This document shows, piece by piece, positions 1-6,532 of a DNA stretch of 13,403 nucleotides. Origin of the DNA: Bryobacterales bacterium (GTDB lineage: Bacteria; Acidobacteriota; Terriglobia; Bryobacterales; Bryobacteraceae); NCBI GenBank assembly GCA_003142355.1, contig PLMF01000089.1, forward strand, positions 2,753-16,155, written 5' to 3'. Made by a program: the position numbers and the translations under genes. Each line of letters starts with the position of its first letter. Positions within the stretch are counted from its first letter, which is position 1. The notes under the pieces are model-generated. The model made no database searches, was not told the DNA's origin, and saw only the letters and a program-made list of their open reading frames with translations.

Positions 1-1244
1 GCGCGCGTGGAGAAGGAATACCGGGTCAGATCGAGGATGTGGTCGTAAAGGGTCCGCCAGGAATAGTTTGCCGGCTTGACGTTCATGGCGCCGTTATTGT
101 TGAGGAAGTGGAATGGGAAGGGCAGCACGCGGTTGGATCGCTGGTAATCCAGGTTGAGCGGCGCGGCCCGGCCGAATGCGGAGAGCAGCGAATAGGCCGG
201 AAAGGCCCCCGGGGTCATGTCCAGGAATCGCTTGGTGAGTTCAAAAGGATCGGGCCCTTCGTCGGTATCGAGTCCCAGCACGAAGTTGGTTTGGATGTAG
301 GGTATGTAGCGCAGGATCAGATTGACGTGTTCGGACACCTGGCGAACCTTGGCCATCCCGACCAGCGCGCCGGTCTTCGATTTGTCGCCCAGGGCGAACC
401 AGGATTCAATGCCCGGAAGGACGCCCTTGAAGGAATTACGTTTGAGCCGCTTGAGGTGCGGTTCGGAAAGCAGGGACAGACTGCTCTCGGCGACAAAGTC
501 GATGCTGCCGGGAGGGACCGCGTCCTCAATCATGTCCAGGTAGTCGTCGAATCGGACTCCAAAATTGGGATCGTGCCAGCCGACCAGGGGCCGTTTGAAC
601 CTGGTCAGCAGGAACCGGAGATCCTCGCGGAGCACCTCGAAGTCCATGGGTTGATAGGGCACCATGGAATCGATACAAAAGGCGCAAGTGTACGGGCACC
701 CCAGACTGCCGAGCATGGGAACCATCTTGAGGAGGGGCGCTTTCTTGAGCGTCGGGCCGATAAACTGCCAACGCTCGCGTACCCCCGGGAGGGTTCTGGG
801 CTGCTGGGAGGCCGCAAGGTGGACGCCCACGGGCCGGTGTTGCGAGCGGTCGCGCAAGACGTCACGCAGTGTACCCTTATCCGTGTAGCCCAGCACATAG
901 TCGAAATAACGCGCGGCGTCTTCGGGGTAACAGCGGGCGTGCGGCCCCCCGATCACGGTGATCGCCCCTTTCCCACGAAAGAGATTACTCAGGGCGTACG
1001 CCGTGTGCGCGGCTTCGGTGAACGCGCCGATGAAGACCACGTCGACGTCATGGGGCAACTCCGTCAGCAGGTCTTCAAAGCCGGTGTAACAAACGAAGGT
1101 AACCTCATGTCCCTCCTCTTTGCACCAGACTCCAATGACCTGGGGCATGATACTGGCGAGGCTGGCGTTCATGATGCGTGCGTATAAAGCCCGAGTCGGG
1201 CCCGTGGAAACGATGTCGATAATGCCGATCCGCAGCTTTTTCAT
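1..1244 (-). CDS. B12-binding-type radical SAM protein (C-terminus outside the window)
   Basis: I translated the minus strand from the ATG at 1244 down to base 1; it stays open for 414 codons and leaves the window. Residues about 1-125 look like the Rossmann-type cobalamin-binding domain of BchE/methylase-like radical SAM enzymes (EEGHEVTF near 44-50, VDVVFIGAF near 67-75, VIGGPHA near 97-103). The radical SAM cluster motif GCPYTCAFC gives C183, C187 and C190 (CX3CX2C), which bind the 4Fe-4S cluster. The rest (GWHDPNFGVRFDDY near 222-235, VAESSLSLL near 251-259) fits the following partial TIM barrel. The substrate cannot be read from the sequence. There is no good Shine-Dalgarno; a TATAAA hexamer ends 6 nt before the ATG. 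The family call is secure, the cobalamin requirement is inferred, and the reaction is unknown. Confidence 0.88.
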   Translation of the reverse strand, partial: MKKLRIGIIDIVSTGPTRALYARIMNASLASIMPQVIGVWCKEEGHEVTFVCYTGFEDLLTELPHDVDVVFIGAFTEAAHTAYALSNLFRGKGAITVIGGPHARCYPEDAARYFDYVLGYTDKGTLRDVLRDRSQHRPVGVHLAASQQPRTLPGVRERWQFIGPTLKKAPLLKMVPMLGSLGCPYTCAFCIDSMVPYQPMDFEVLREDLRFLLTRFKRPLVGWHDPNFGVRFDDYLDMIEDAVPPGSIDFVAESSLSLLSEPHLKRLKRNSFKGVLPGIESWFALGDKSKTGALVGMAKVRQVSEHVNLILRYIPYIQTNFVLGLDTDEGPDPFELTKRFLDMTPGAFPAYSLLSAFGRAAPLNLDYQRSNRVLPFPFHFLNNNGAMNVKPANYSWRTLYDHILDLTRYSFSTR

Positions 1245-1250
1245 GAACCC

Positions 1251-1256
1251 TTTATA
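1251..1256 (-). promoter_or_regulatory. Candidate -10 element (TATAAA) of the radical SAM gene
   Basis: Read on the minus strand, TATAAA is followed by six bases (GGGTTC) and then the ATG at 1244. This would place the transcript start on or next to the start codon. No convincing -35 hexamer is seen 16-18 nt further upstream. The AAAGGG here is too close to the ATG to act as a normal ribosome binding site. Confidence 0.4.
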
Positions 1257-1287
1257 GAAGCGTACAAGCCTTCCGTTTGGCGCCTCA

Positions 1288-1350
1288 CGACACGTGAACC
1301 CAGTATAGTCGGGCTTTCTGAGTTGGATTCAGTATACACCCCGACACGTG
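1288..1350. repeat. Paired CGACACGTG and CAGTATA short repeats
   Basis: CGACACGTG occurs at 1288-1296 and 1342-1350, and CAGTATA at 1301-1307 and 1330-1336. The two short words lie inside the two long ones. Each CACGTG is itself a palindrome. The block lies in the gap upstream of the radical SAM gene. It may be regulatory or the edge of the scar described at 1357-1733; the sequence does not decide between these. Confidence 0.4.
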
Positions 1351-1356
1351 TTGGTA

Positions 1357-1452
1357 GCGCCGGCTCGAAGCCGTCTCGGCTCGAAGCCGTCTCGAAGTCG
1401 GCTCGAAGCCGTTGAAGTGCGTGGCGGAGGCGTTGCTGTAAGCGCCAATGTT
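1357..1452 (-). pseudogene. Ectopic copy of the 3' end of the decarboxylase gene
   Basis: Bases 1399-1452 are identical to 6560-6613 over 54 nt in the same orientation. On the minus strand these bases are exactly codons 352-369 of the intact decarboxylase (NIGAYSNASATHFNGFEP). Bases 1357-1373 also match 6556-6572, so the copy seems to continue after an internal expansion of the CGGCTCGAAGCCG word. Beyond that the match to the final codons is lost. The fragment is out of frame with the ATPase fragment it abuts and cannot yield a working enzyme. It is either a recent partial duplication or, less likely, an assembly chimera. Confidence 0.75.
1361..1411. repeat. Three copies of a 13-nt hairpin word CGGCTCGAAGCCG
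   Basis: CGGCTCGAAGCCG occurs at 1361-1373, 1377-1389 and 1399-1411. Each copy can fold into a 5-bp stem (CGGCT/AGCCG) with a CGA loop. The first two are part of a perfect 16-nt tandem unit ending in TCT (1361-1376 and 1377-1392). The same word is present once in the intact decarboxylase gene at 6560-6572, where its complement encodes Gly-Phe-Glu-Pro. This suggests the array grew by expansion of that coding word. Confidence 0.75.
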
Positions 1453-1604
1453 CCGCTCTGCTGCGGTATGTCGCGCTCCAGGTAGGTGCGGATGAAATCC
1501 TGTCGCCAGATCAGACTGCGCCGTTCGTCATCGGCCAGGAAGCGCTCCGGCAACCCACCGCGCACCCACAACCGGCGGCGCAGATCGGCGCCGACTTCGA
1601 GCAC
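1453..1604 (-). pseudogene. Fragment of a DUF4143-type AAA ATPase gene
   Basis: The minus-strand frame from about 1604 reads LRRRLWVRGGLPERFLADDE and then WRQDFIRTYLERDIPQ. The LWxRGGxPxxFLA and WRxDFIxTYLERDIPQ patterns are the hallmark of the C-terminal DUF4143 region in a family of AAA-type ATPases of about 400 residues. The N-terminal P-loop half and the segment after DIPQ are both missing. Homology stops abruptly at about 1457, where the copied decarboxylase tail begins. The same frame is open upstream to the stop of the permease gene at 1734-1736, but residues encoded by 1605-1733 are not recognisable. This is a remnant, not a functional gene. Confidence 0.75.
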
Positions 1605-1733
1605 CCTTGCAATTGTGGCATGCTGCGCCAGATTTGCAAGGATGATTTGTCCCCTCGGCGCCTGCCCGGGGGCGAGTTCTTGAAAGCGAGTCCCCTGGCC
1701 GGATCGGGACGCGGAGATCCGGAGTGCCGCGAC

Positions 1734-4532
1734 TTAGGCCCCCGCGGGTGGATCCATCGGCCAGGAGCCGTCGCGGCTCAATCCTAATACCTGAACGGCG
1801 GGAGCCGCAACCTCTTCGAATTGCACTTCGGCTTCCTGGGAACTGGCATGGGCCGCGGTTCGCCACCGGGCACAGGCCCACACCAAGGCGAGCCCCACCA
1901 GCGCCGGGACGAAGCGGGCCGGGTCTTCGAGCGCCTGGGGCTCATAGGCGACACCGAGGACGATGAAATGCAGGAGAACCACGGCGCCCAGTATCGCCAG
2001 ATGAACTTGCGATTTGCCCGGGAGGTAGGAGCAGGTGAACGGGATCTTGTGGAACCCGTAGAGACACAACTCGGCGAGAATCGGAGCGATCAGCGCGAGT
2101 ATCGCCAGGTGACCCGCGGCCGCCTGCCACGGCCATAGCCAGAAACAGAACCCCGCCGAGGCCATCCACACCGGAGCCGCCGAGAGCAGGAGCAGCGCAC
2201 GCCTGCTGCCTGCCAGGCACTCGGGCACGCGGCGCGCACCGGTCACGCGGAAGGTCCAGTTTCCGCGCAGGTCCAGCGGTATGGAAAAAGCGACACGGGT
2301 TCCGATCACAGCGAAGCCCATCATGACGATGCTGGCCACCAGCAACATAGGGGTCGTCTGGCCCCATGGGTCGCCGCCTGGAGCATCCGCCAGTGGGGCC
2401 GGAGCTCCGGAATTCTTCACCAGGCAGATCGCGAACGCGAATCCTATTCCCAAATAGAAGGCCAGAATCATGCGATGCAGGCGGCTGCGCAGCAGCGTGC
2501 GCAAACTGAACTGAACGATGGCGGTTTCGACTGCGTGGCCGAAGCGCGGCAGCCATGCGCCGCCGCGGGCGCCGGCGACGATATCCGGTTCCTCCACGAT
2601 CTGGCGGAGCGTGCGGACGTAAGATAGCGTGTACGCCAACGCGGTGGCGGATAGCGCGACGCCGAGGCCGATCCATGCACGCCGCGCCAGCACGGGGAGC
2701 GCCGGCGATCCGTTCAACTGCTGGAACAGGCCCAGGAACCAATAGGACGGCGACCAGGCGAGCAGCCCGCGGCCACTGGCGTCCACCAGCGCCCGCGGCG
2801 GGGCCATCACCGGTTGCAGGCAGTAGACGCACACGATGGCGCAAAAGGCCGCCAATTGCAGGAACGAAGACGCACGCAGAAACAAGCGCCGCGGAAGCAG
2901 TTGTGCGGCGAATCCTTGCAGACCCAACACCGCGCAGTAGACGAACGCCCCGGCCAGAAGCATGGTAGCCCAATAGACCGGGTACATCCGCGCCATGCCG
3001 GAAAGGCCGCCGCTCGAGGGAACGGTCACCTGTGCGAGCGAAATCGCCGGTTGGCCCGCGAGCCGCTGCTGGACGTGCAGCGGCACAAGGCCGGCCAGGA
3101 ATGACGCCCCCTGATTAGCCAGAACAATTCCGGCATAGCCGCCCTGGGGATTGAAAAATGCGTAACTGGCATATCCCGAGATGTTCCCGGCGTGCATGTA
3201 GGTTCCGGTGTCCTCGTCGTAGAGCCACGCGAGAGCGATGCGAATGCCAGGGGTTGCGCCGGCGCGAAGCTGGTGAGACAACCGAAAAGCGGGCGAATCG
3301 GCGCGCAACTGCGCTTCGAGATAGGTCAGCAGGTCGCCGGCGGTGGAGCTGATGGCGCCGGCCGGTGCGAACCCGTCCAGTTCCCACGGCGGAACGGGCT
3401 CATACCGGTCGCCGTATGCCTGGATCAAGCGCCGCCGGCCCCCCGGCGGCAACCCGACAGTCGTGTCTCTCATCCCCAGTGGGCCGGTGATCCGTTGCGC
3501 GACCAGCTCCGGATACGATACGCCGGCTCGCGCGGCGAGCGCCTCTCCCAGCAGGGCGAGTCCCAGGTTGCTGTAGACGAACGGAGGGTCGGCCTCGCGC
3601 CCGGCGCCGTGCTCTCTTACAAAAGCGTAGATGTCGGTTGCACGATAGCGGGCAAAAGCCGCAGCCGGACTGGGAAAGCGCGAGCTGTTGAAGTCGTCGG
3701 GCATCGCCGGCAAGCCGGAGTGGTGCGTCGCCAGATCGAGCAGCGTGATTTCGCGGCCCACCGGTTTCGGAATTGTGCCCGCGGCCAGCAATTCGCGCAC
3801 CGGCTCATCCAGGCTCGCCTTTCCTTCCACCACCATCTGCGCCAGCAGAAGTCCCGTAAAGGTCTTGGTGATCGACCCAATCTGGTAGACGGAATCCGGC
3901 CGCGCGGTCCCGAGTGCGTAGACGCGCCGCTGACCGTGCTTCATGACTCCGACGACCATCCCCATGCCGCGCGGAAGCTCGGGCGGCAGTTCGCGCTTCA
4001 ACAGTGGCTCGATGCCGGCTGCATCGGCCGGCGGCATGGCGGGGAGATACCCCAGTGCGGGCATGTCCACCCGCTCGGTGCCCCGGGCGCCCAGCGCCAG
4101 GGGGCCCACCAGGCCCACCACCGAATTCAGGAAAACAACCGTGAGGCTGAGCGCCGTAGCGGCCGCTGCCACCTTCGCCAGAAACAAAGTGCGTGCGCGC
4201 ACCGGCAGCGGCGCCAGCACCAGAACATCGCGGCGGTCCGGGAATGTGGAATCCCAACCGATCACCGCGAAGAGGCCCACCACCAGCATGGTGGTTGCGA
4301 TCAGGAAGTGCTCGAGGCCCCAGACCCCGAACAGCCGCATCTCGGGCAGCGTGTGGCCGGCGCCAGCACCCATGGCGGGAATCGATAGCACGATGCTCAC
4401 CACGATGAGAAGCGCGGCAAACTGGCCCAGCAGCTTGTTCGAATCGCCGAGCGCATCCGCCGAGAGCAGCTCCAGATCGACCATACGGAAGAGAAACTTG
4501 CGATAGAGCACGCGGAATTGGAGCTTCGTCAT
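1734..4532 (-). CDS. ABC-2 type exporter permease with an embedded serine beta-lactamase-like domain
   Basis: The protein has 932 residues. The start chosen is the ATG at 4532, eight bases after the ATPase stop, with GAGG in front of it. Hydrophobic segments near 36-53, 70-92 and 115-145 form an N-terminal membrane part. Residues about 185-490 form a class C beta-lactamase/serine hydrolase domain: S220-I-T-K223 (SxxK nucleophile pair), Y320-S-N322 (YxN) and H447-A-G449 (HxG in place of KTG). Many further hydrophobic segments follow, near 515-537, 551-577, 619-637, 687-705, 728-747, 785-825, 843-866 and 873-889. With a cytoplasmic N-terminus and three crossings, the hydrolase would face the periplasm. 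Neither the exported substrate nor the hydrolase substrate is known. All three catalytic motifs are intact, so activity is likely. Confidence 0.87.
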   Translation of the reverse strand: MTKLQFRVLYRKFLFRMVDLELLSADALGDSNKLLGQFAALLIVVSIVLSIPAMGAGAGHTLPEMRLFGVWGLEHFLIATTMLVVGLFAVIGWDSTFPDRRDVLVLAPLPVRARTLFLAKVAAAATALSLTVVFLNSVVGLVGPLALGARGTERVDMPALGYLPAMPPADAAGIEPLLKRELPPELPRGMGMVVGVMKHGQRRVYALGTARPDSVYQIGSITKTFTGLLLAQMVVEGKASLDEPVRELLAAGTIPKPVGREITLLDLATHHSGLPAMPDDFNSSRFPSPAAAFARYRATDIYAFVREHGAGREADPPFVYSNLGLALLGEALAARAGVSYPELVAQRITGPLGMRDTTVGLPPGGRRRLIQAYGDRYEPVPPWELDGFAPAGAISSTAGDLLTYLEAQLRADSPAFRLSHQLRAGATPGIRIALAWLYDEDTGTYMHAGNISGYASYAFFNPQGGYAGIVLANQGASFLAGLVPLHVQQRLAGQPAISLAQVTVPSSGGLSGMARMYPVYWATMLLAGAFVYCAVLGLQGFAAQLLPRRLFLRASSFLQLAAFCAIVCVYCLQPVMAPPRALVDASGRGLLAWSPSYWFLGLFQQLNGSPALPVLARRAWIGLGVALSATALAYTLSYVRTLRQIVEEPDIVAGARGGAWLPRFGHAVETAIVQFSLRTLLRSRLHRMILAFYLGIGFAFAICLVKNSGAPAPLADAPGGDPWGQTTPMLLVASIVMMGFAVIGTRVAFSIPLDLRGNWTFRVTGARRVPECLAGSRRALLLLSAAPVWMASAGFCFWLWPWQAAAGHLAILALIAPILAELCLYGFHKIPFTCSYLPGKSQVHLAILGAVVLLHFIVLGVAYEPQALEDPARFVPALVGLALVWACARWRTAAHASSQEAEVQFEEVAAPAVQVLGLSRDGSWPMDPPAGA

Positions 4533-4540
4533 GTTGCGCC

Positions 4541-5305
4541 TCATGCCTGAATCAGGTCCGCGATCGCACGCGAGATGGCGGCGGTATCCTGCTCCACCGC
4601 GAGCTGCGAGAAGATCGCTTCCAGCGTCGGCGCCGCCATCAGGGTGCGCAGATGTTCGATGGAATCGTCCGCGACCACTTTGCCGCGATGCAGAATCACC
4701 ACGTGAGAGCAGACGCGCTCCACGGTTTCGAGTTCGTGCGAGCTGAAGAGCACCACCTTGCCGCGCGCGGCTAGTTCCTGGATCAGGCTGCGCAAGACCA
4801 GGCCGGTGCCGACGTCGAGGCCGGAGAAGGGTTCGTCGAGCAGGATCAGATCGGGATTGTGCAGCAACGCGGCCGAGAGCAGCACTTTCTGCCGCATGCC
4901 TTTGGAGTAAGCGGAGATGGGCACGTGCCGGTCGCCGTGCAGGTTCAGCAGTCGGAGCAGTCCATCGATGCGATCGGCGGTGGGCTTCGCGGGCAGGCCG
5001 CGCAACTGGCCCACCATCGCCAGGTACTCCAGGCCGCTCAGGTGCGCGTAGAGATGCGGCTCCTCGGGCACGTAGCCCATGCGCTGCTTGTAGGCGATCG
5101 GGTCGTGTTGAATCCGCTCCCCGTAGAAGAGGATCTCGCCCGAGGTGGTCTCCATCAGGCCGGTGATCATCTTCATGGTGGTGGACTTGCCGGAGCCGTT
5201 GGGGCCCAGGTAGCCCGTGATTTCGCCGGCGCGCGCCGTGAAGCTCACCGAGTCCACGGCGGCGATGCCAAGAAATCGTTTGGTGAGGTTGCGCAATTCG
5301 AGCAT
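4541..5305 (-). CDS. ABC transporter ATP-binding protein (exporter type)
   Basis: This 254-residue cytoplasmic ATPase would power the permease encoded just downstream. The Walker A motif GPNGSGKST is at 34-42, the ABC signature SAYSKGMRQ at 131-139, Walker B LILLDEP at 153-159, the D-loop SGLD at 161-164, and the switch histidine is H190. The length and the pattern without a DUF extension fit the ABC-2/CcmA-like exporter class. The start at 5305 is the first ATG after the promoter region and gives the family's usual N-terminus (MLELRNLTKRF). No Shine-Dalgarno is visible. A TTGACA -35 at 5346-5341 and a weak TACATA -10 at 5323-5318 lie upstream, the latter inside a PadR-type operator, so the operon is likely repressed by the divergent regulator. 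Confidence 0.95.
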   Translation of the reverse strand: MLELRNLTKRFLGIAAVDSVSFTARAGEITGYLGPNGSGKSTTMKMITGLMETTSGEILFYGERIQHDPIAYKQRMGYVPEEPHLYAHLSGLEYLAMVGQLRGLPAKPTADRIDGLLRLLNLHGDRHVPISAYSKGMRQKVLLSAALLHNPDLILLDEPFSGLDVGTGLVLRSLIQELAARGKVVLFSSHELETVERVCSHVVILHRGKVVADDSIEHLRTLMAAPTLEAIFSQLAVEQDTAAISRAIADLIQA

Positions 5306-5318
5306 AGCAACTACCGCT

Positions 5319-5334
5319 ATGTAGCAAACTACAT
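5319..5334. promoter_or_regulatory. PadR-type operator 1 (perfect 16-bp palindrome)
   Basis: ATGTAG-CAAA-CTACAT is a perfect inverted repeat with a four-base spacer. It contains ATGT-N8-ACAT, the recognised core of PadR-family operators. It overlaps the probable -10 of the exporter operon (TACATA, 5323-5318), so occupation would block that promoter. Confidence 0.8.
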
Positions 5335-5340
5335 TACCCT

Positions 5341-5346
5341 TGTCAA
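5341..5346 (-). promoter_or_regulatory. Consensus -35 (TTGACA) of the exporter operon
   Basis: On the minus strand these bases read TTGACA, a perfect sigma70-type -35. Seventeen bases later lies TACATA (5323-5318), a poor -10, twelve bases before the ATG at 5305. On the plus strand the overlapping TTGTCA (5340-5345) may serve as the -35 for the divergent regulator gene, so the two promoters share this element. Confidence 0.6.
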
Positions 5347-5360
5347 GTAGTATCCTACAT
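5345..5360. promoter_or_regulatory. PadR-type operator 2 (one mismatch)
   Basis: AAGTAG-TATC-CTACAT matches operator 1 in both arms except for one base in the left arm. It starts 26 bp after operator 1. It lies between the candidate -35 (5340-5345) and -10 (5365-5370) of the regulator gene, which fits autorepression. Confidence 0.65.
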
Positions 5361-5364
5361 AGGG

Positions 5365-5370
5365 TATAAT
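5365..5370 (+). promoter_or_regulatory. Perfect -10 (TATAAT) of the padR-family gene
   Basis: TATAAT is followed by CTCCCT and then the ATG at 5377. The expected transcript start coincides with the A of the start codon, so the mRNA would be leaderless. No purine-rich ribosome binding site precedes the ATG. Confidence 0.65.
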
Positions 5371-5376
5371 CTCCCT

Positions 5377-5691
5377 ATGGCAGCCGAGCCAAAACTTTCG
5401 CACACCGCCGCGATGATCCTGCAGGCCATCCATACGGGAGATGGCTACGGCTTCAGCGTGATGGAAATGACCGGACTTCCCAGTGGCACGGTCTATCCGG
5501 CCATTCGCCGGCTGGAGCGGGATGGCCTCATCCGGTCGCAATGGGAGCGGCAGTCGATCGCGGATGCGGGGCAGCGGCCGCCCAGGAAGTATTACAAGCT
5601 CACGCGGCCGGGCCAGGCGACGCTGGAGGCCTCCGAGCGGCGGTATCCGCTGCTGGCCAAGTTGGCGCGGATGGAGGTTGAGCAATCATGA
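5377..5691 (+). CDS. PadR-family winged-helix transcriptional regulator
   Basis: The product has 104 residues, the normal size of the short PadR subgroup that lacks a long C-terminal dimerisation arm. Residues about 8-80 form the winged helix: the recognition region near 33-50 (LPSGTVYPAIRRLERDGLI) and a wing ending in RKYYKLTRPG (about 69-78). It is divergent from the exporter operon and shares with it a 71-bp intergenic region that carries two ATGT-N8-ACAT-type palindromes. Repression of the exporter and of itself is therefore the likely role, relieved by an unknown ligand. The stop overlaps the next gene's ATG by four bases (ATGA), so the two are translationally coupled. The gene probably has a leaderless mRNA. 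Confidence 0.93.
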   Translation: MAAEPKLSHTAAMILQAIHTGDGYGFSVMEMTGLPSGTVYPAIRRLERDGLIRSQWERQSIADAGQRPPRKYYKLTRPGQATLEASERRYPLLAKLARMEVEQS

Positions 5692-6488
5692 GGCTTCACC
5701 TCGCGATTCTGCGGAGCGCCGCCTGGCTGGTCCCCGACGAGCGACGCGCGGAATGGCTTGCCGAGTGGAGCGCCGAACTCTGGCACGTCCGGCAGTGTGG
5801 TGAACGGCGGACCATGGGCTTCTGTCTGGGATCGTTCCGCGACGCGTTCTGGCTGCGGCGGAATAGCCCGCCGGAGGCGCAGCCCCGGCCGCGCCTGGAA
5901 TCGCCGGCGCGGTGTCTCGGGTTGCTCGGCGTGGCAGTGGCAGTGTGCGTGCTATTCGCGCTGCGCTTCCCCGGCCCCGACTTTCGTTTCCATAGCCCCG
6001 GCCTTCCGCTGCCGCCAATCTGGCAGGCGCTTCTGGTTATGTTGTTTCTGGCTTTGTTGGGCCTGCCGGTGTTGGTGGCAACCACATCGCTGCGGTTGGG
6101 GGAATATCCGGCGAGTCGCTGTGGTTGGCGCTGGGTATTTTTCGCATGCAAGATCGCGCTCGTGCTACCACTCGTTTTTTTGGGCGCGCTGGACCTGTGG
6201 CCCATCGCCGGACCGGCGATGCGTGCCTATTGCATGGCGGTTGGGTACGTGATCGCATTCCGGTGGGCGCTGATCGACCAGCGCCAGCGCTGCCCGGAAT
6301 GTCTCCGGCTGCTGGCGCACCCCGCGCGGATCGGGCGGATAACGGAGACGTTCCTCCAGTGGTACGGAACAGAGCTCGCGTGCCCGAAAGGCCATGGACT
6401 GCTGCACGTCCCGGAGACCCCGGCGATCTCGTTGCCCACGCAGCGCTGGGTACATCTGGACCGGTCCTGGAGCGGGTTGTTTCTGTAA
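5688..6488 (+). CDS. Membrane protein with C-terminal cysteine ribbon, co-transcribed with padR
   Basis: I do not recognise a named family for this 266-residue protein. The N-terminal stretch (LVPDERRAEWLAEWSAELWHV, about 14-34) resembles a cytoplasmic prefix seen on acidobacterial ADOP-type permeases linked to PadR regulators; this comparison is from memory. Four hydrophobic segments follow near 76-92, 111-131, 149-168 and 177-193. The C-terminal tail has CPEC at 202-205 and CPKGH at 232-236, a spacing that suggests a small zinc or metal ribbon. It overlaps the regulator gene by four bases. A role in sensing, or as a partner of the regulator or exporter, is possible, but the sequence shows only a membrane-anchored ribbon protein. 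Confidence 0.8.
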   Translation: MRLHLAILRSAAWLVPDERRAEWLAEWSAELWHVRQCGERRTMGFCLGSFRDAFWLRRNSPPEAQPRPRLESPARCLGLLGVAVAVCVLFALRFPGPDFRFHSPGLPLPPIWQALLVMLFLALLGLPVLVATTSLRLGEYPASRCGWRWVFFACKIALVLPLVFLGALDLWPIAGPAMRAYCMAVGYVIAFRWALIDQRQRCPECLRLLAHPARIGRITETFLQWYGTELACPKGHGLLHVPETPAISLPTQRWVHLDRSWSGLFL

Positions 6489-6532
6489 ACCGGGCACGCG
6501 GGCGATTCCACAACTCGCTTCTGCGCCACAAC

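Larger units (their letters stand above)
1245..1733. other. 489-bp gap without an intact gene
   Basis: From left to right it holds the radical SAM promoter, two pairs of short repeats, the CGGCTCGAAGCCG array, the copied decarboxylase tail and the ATPase fragment. The last 129 bases (1605-1733) next to the permease stop are open on the minus strand but encode nothing I recognise. It reads as a recombination scar. Confidence 0.7.

Noticed and set aside
39..1187. Long plus-strand open frame (382 codons)
   Set aside because: It is antisense to the radical SAM gene, which has clear cluster and B12-domain motifs. The antisense product has no recognisable domain; GC-rich third positions keep the opposite strand open.
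1458..1733. Intact small gene next to the permease stop
   Set aside because: The reading frame is open, but only the DUF4143 core is recognisable and both the P-loop half and the C-terminus are missing, so it is called a remnant.
3192..4388. Plus-strand open frame of 398 codons
   Set aside because: It is antisense to the permease/hydrolase gene, whose catalytic motifs are in the other strand.
1734..4532. Two adjacent genes (permease and hydrolase) wrongly joined
   Set aside because: Membrane and hydrolase parts are in one uninterrupted frame, with no start signal at the domain border and membrane segments on both sides.
4533..5327. Upstream extension of the permease frame to 5327
   Set aside because: The frame is open but overlaps the whole ATPase gene in another frame and encodes arginine/proline-rich nonsense. 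The ATG at 4532 with GAGG in front is the natural start.
6489..6532. Terminator between the convergent membrane-protein and decarboxylase genes
   Set aside because: No stable stem followed by a T-run is visible in these 44 bases.
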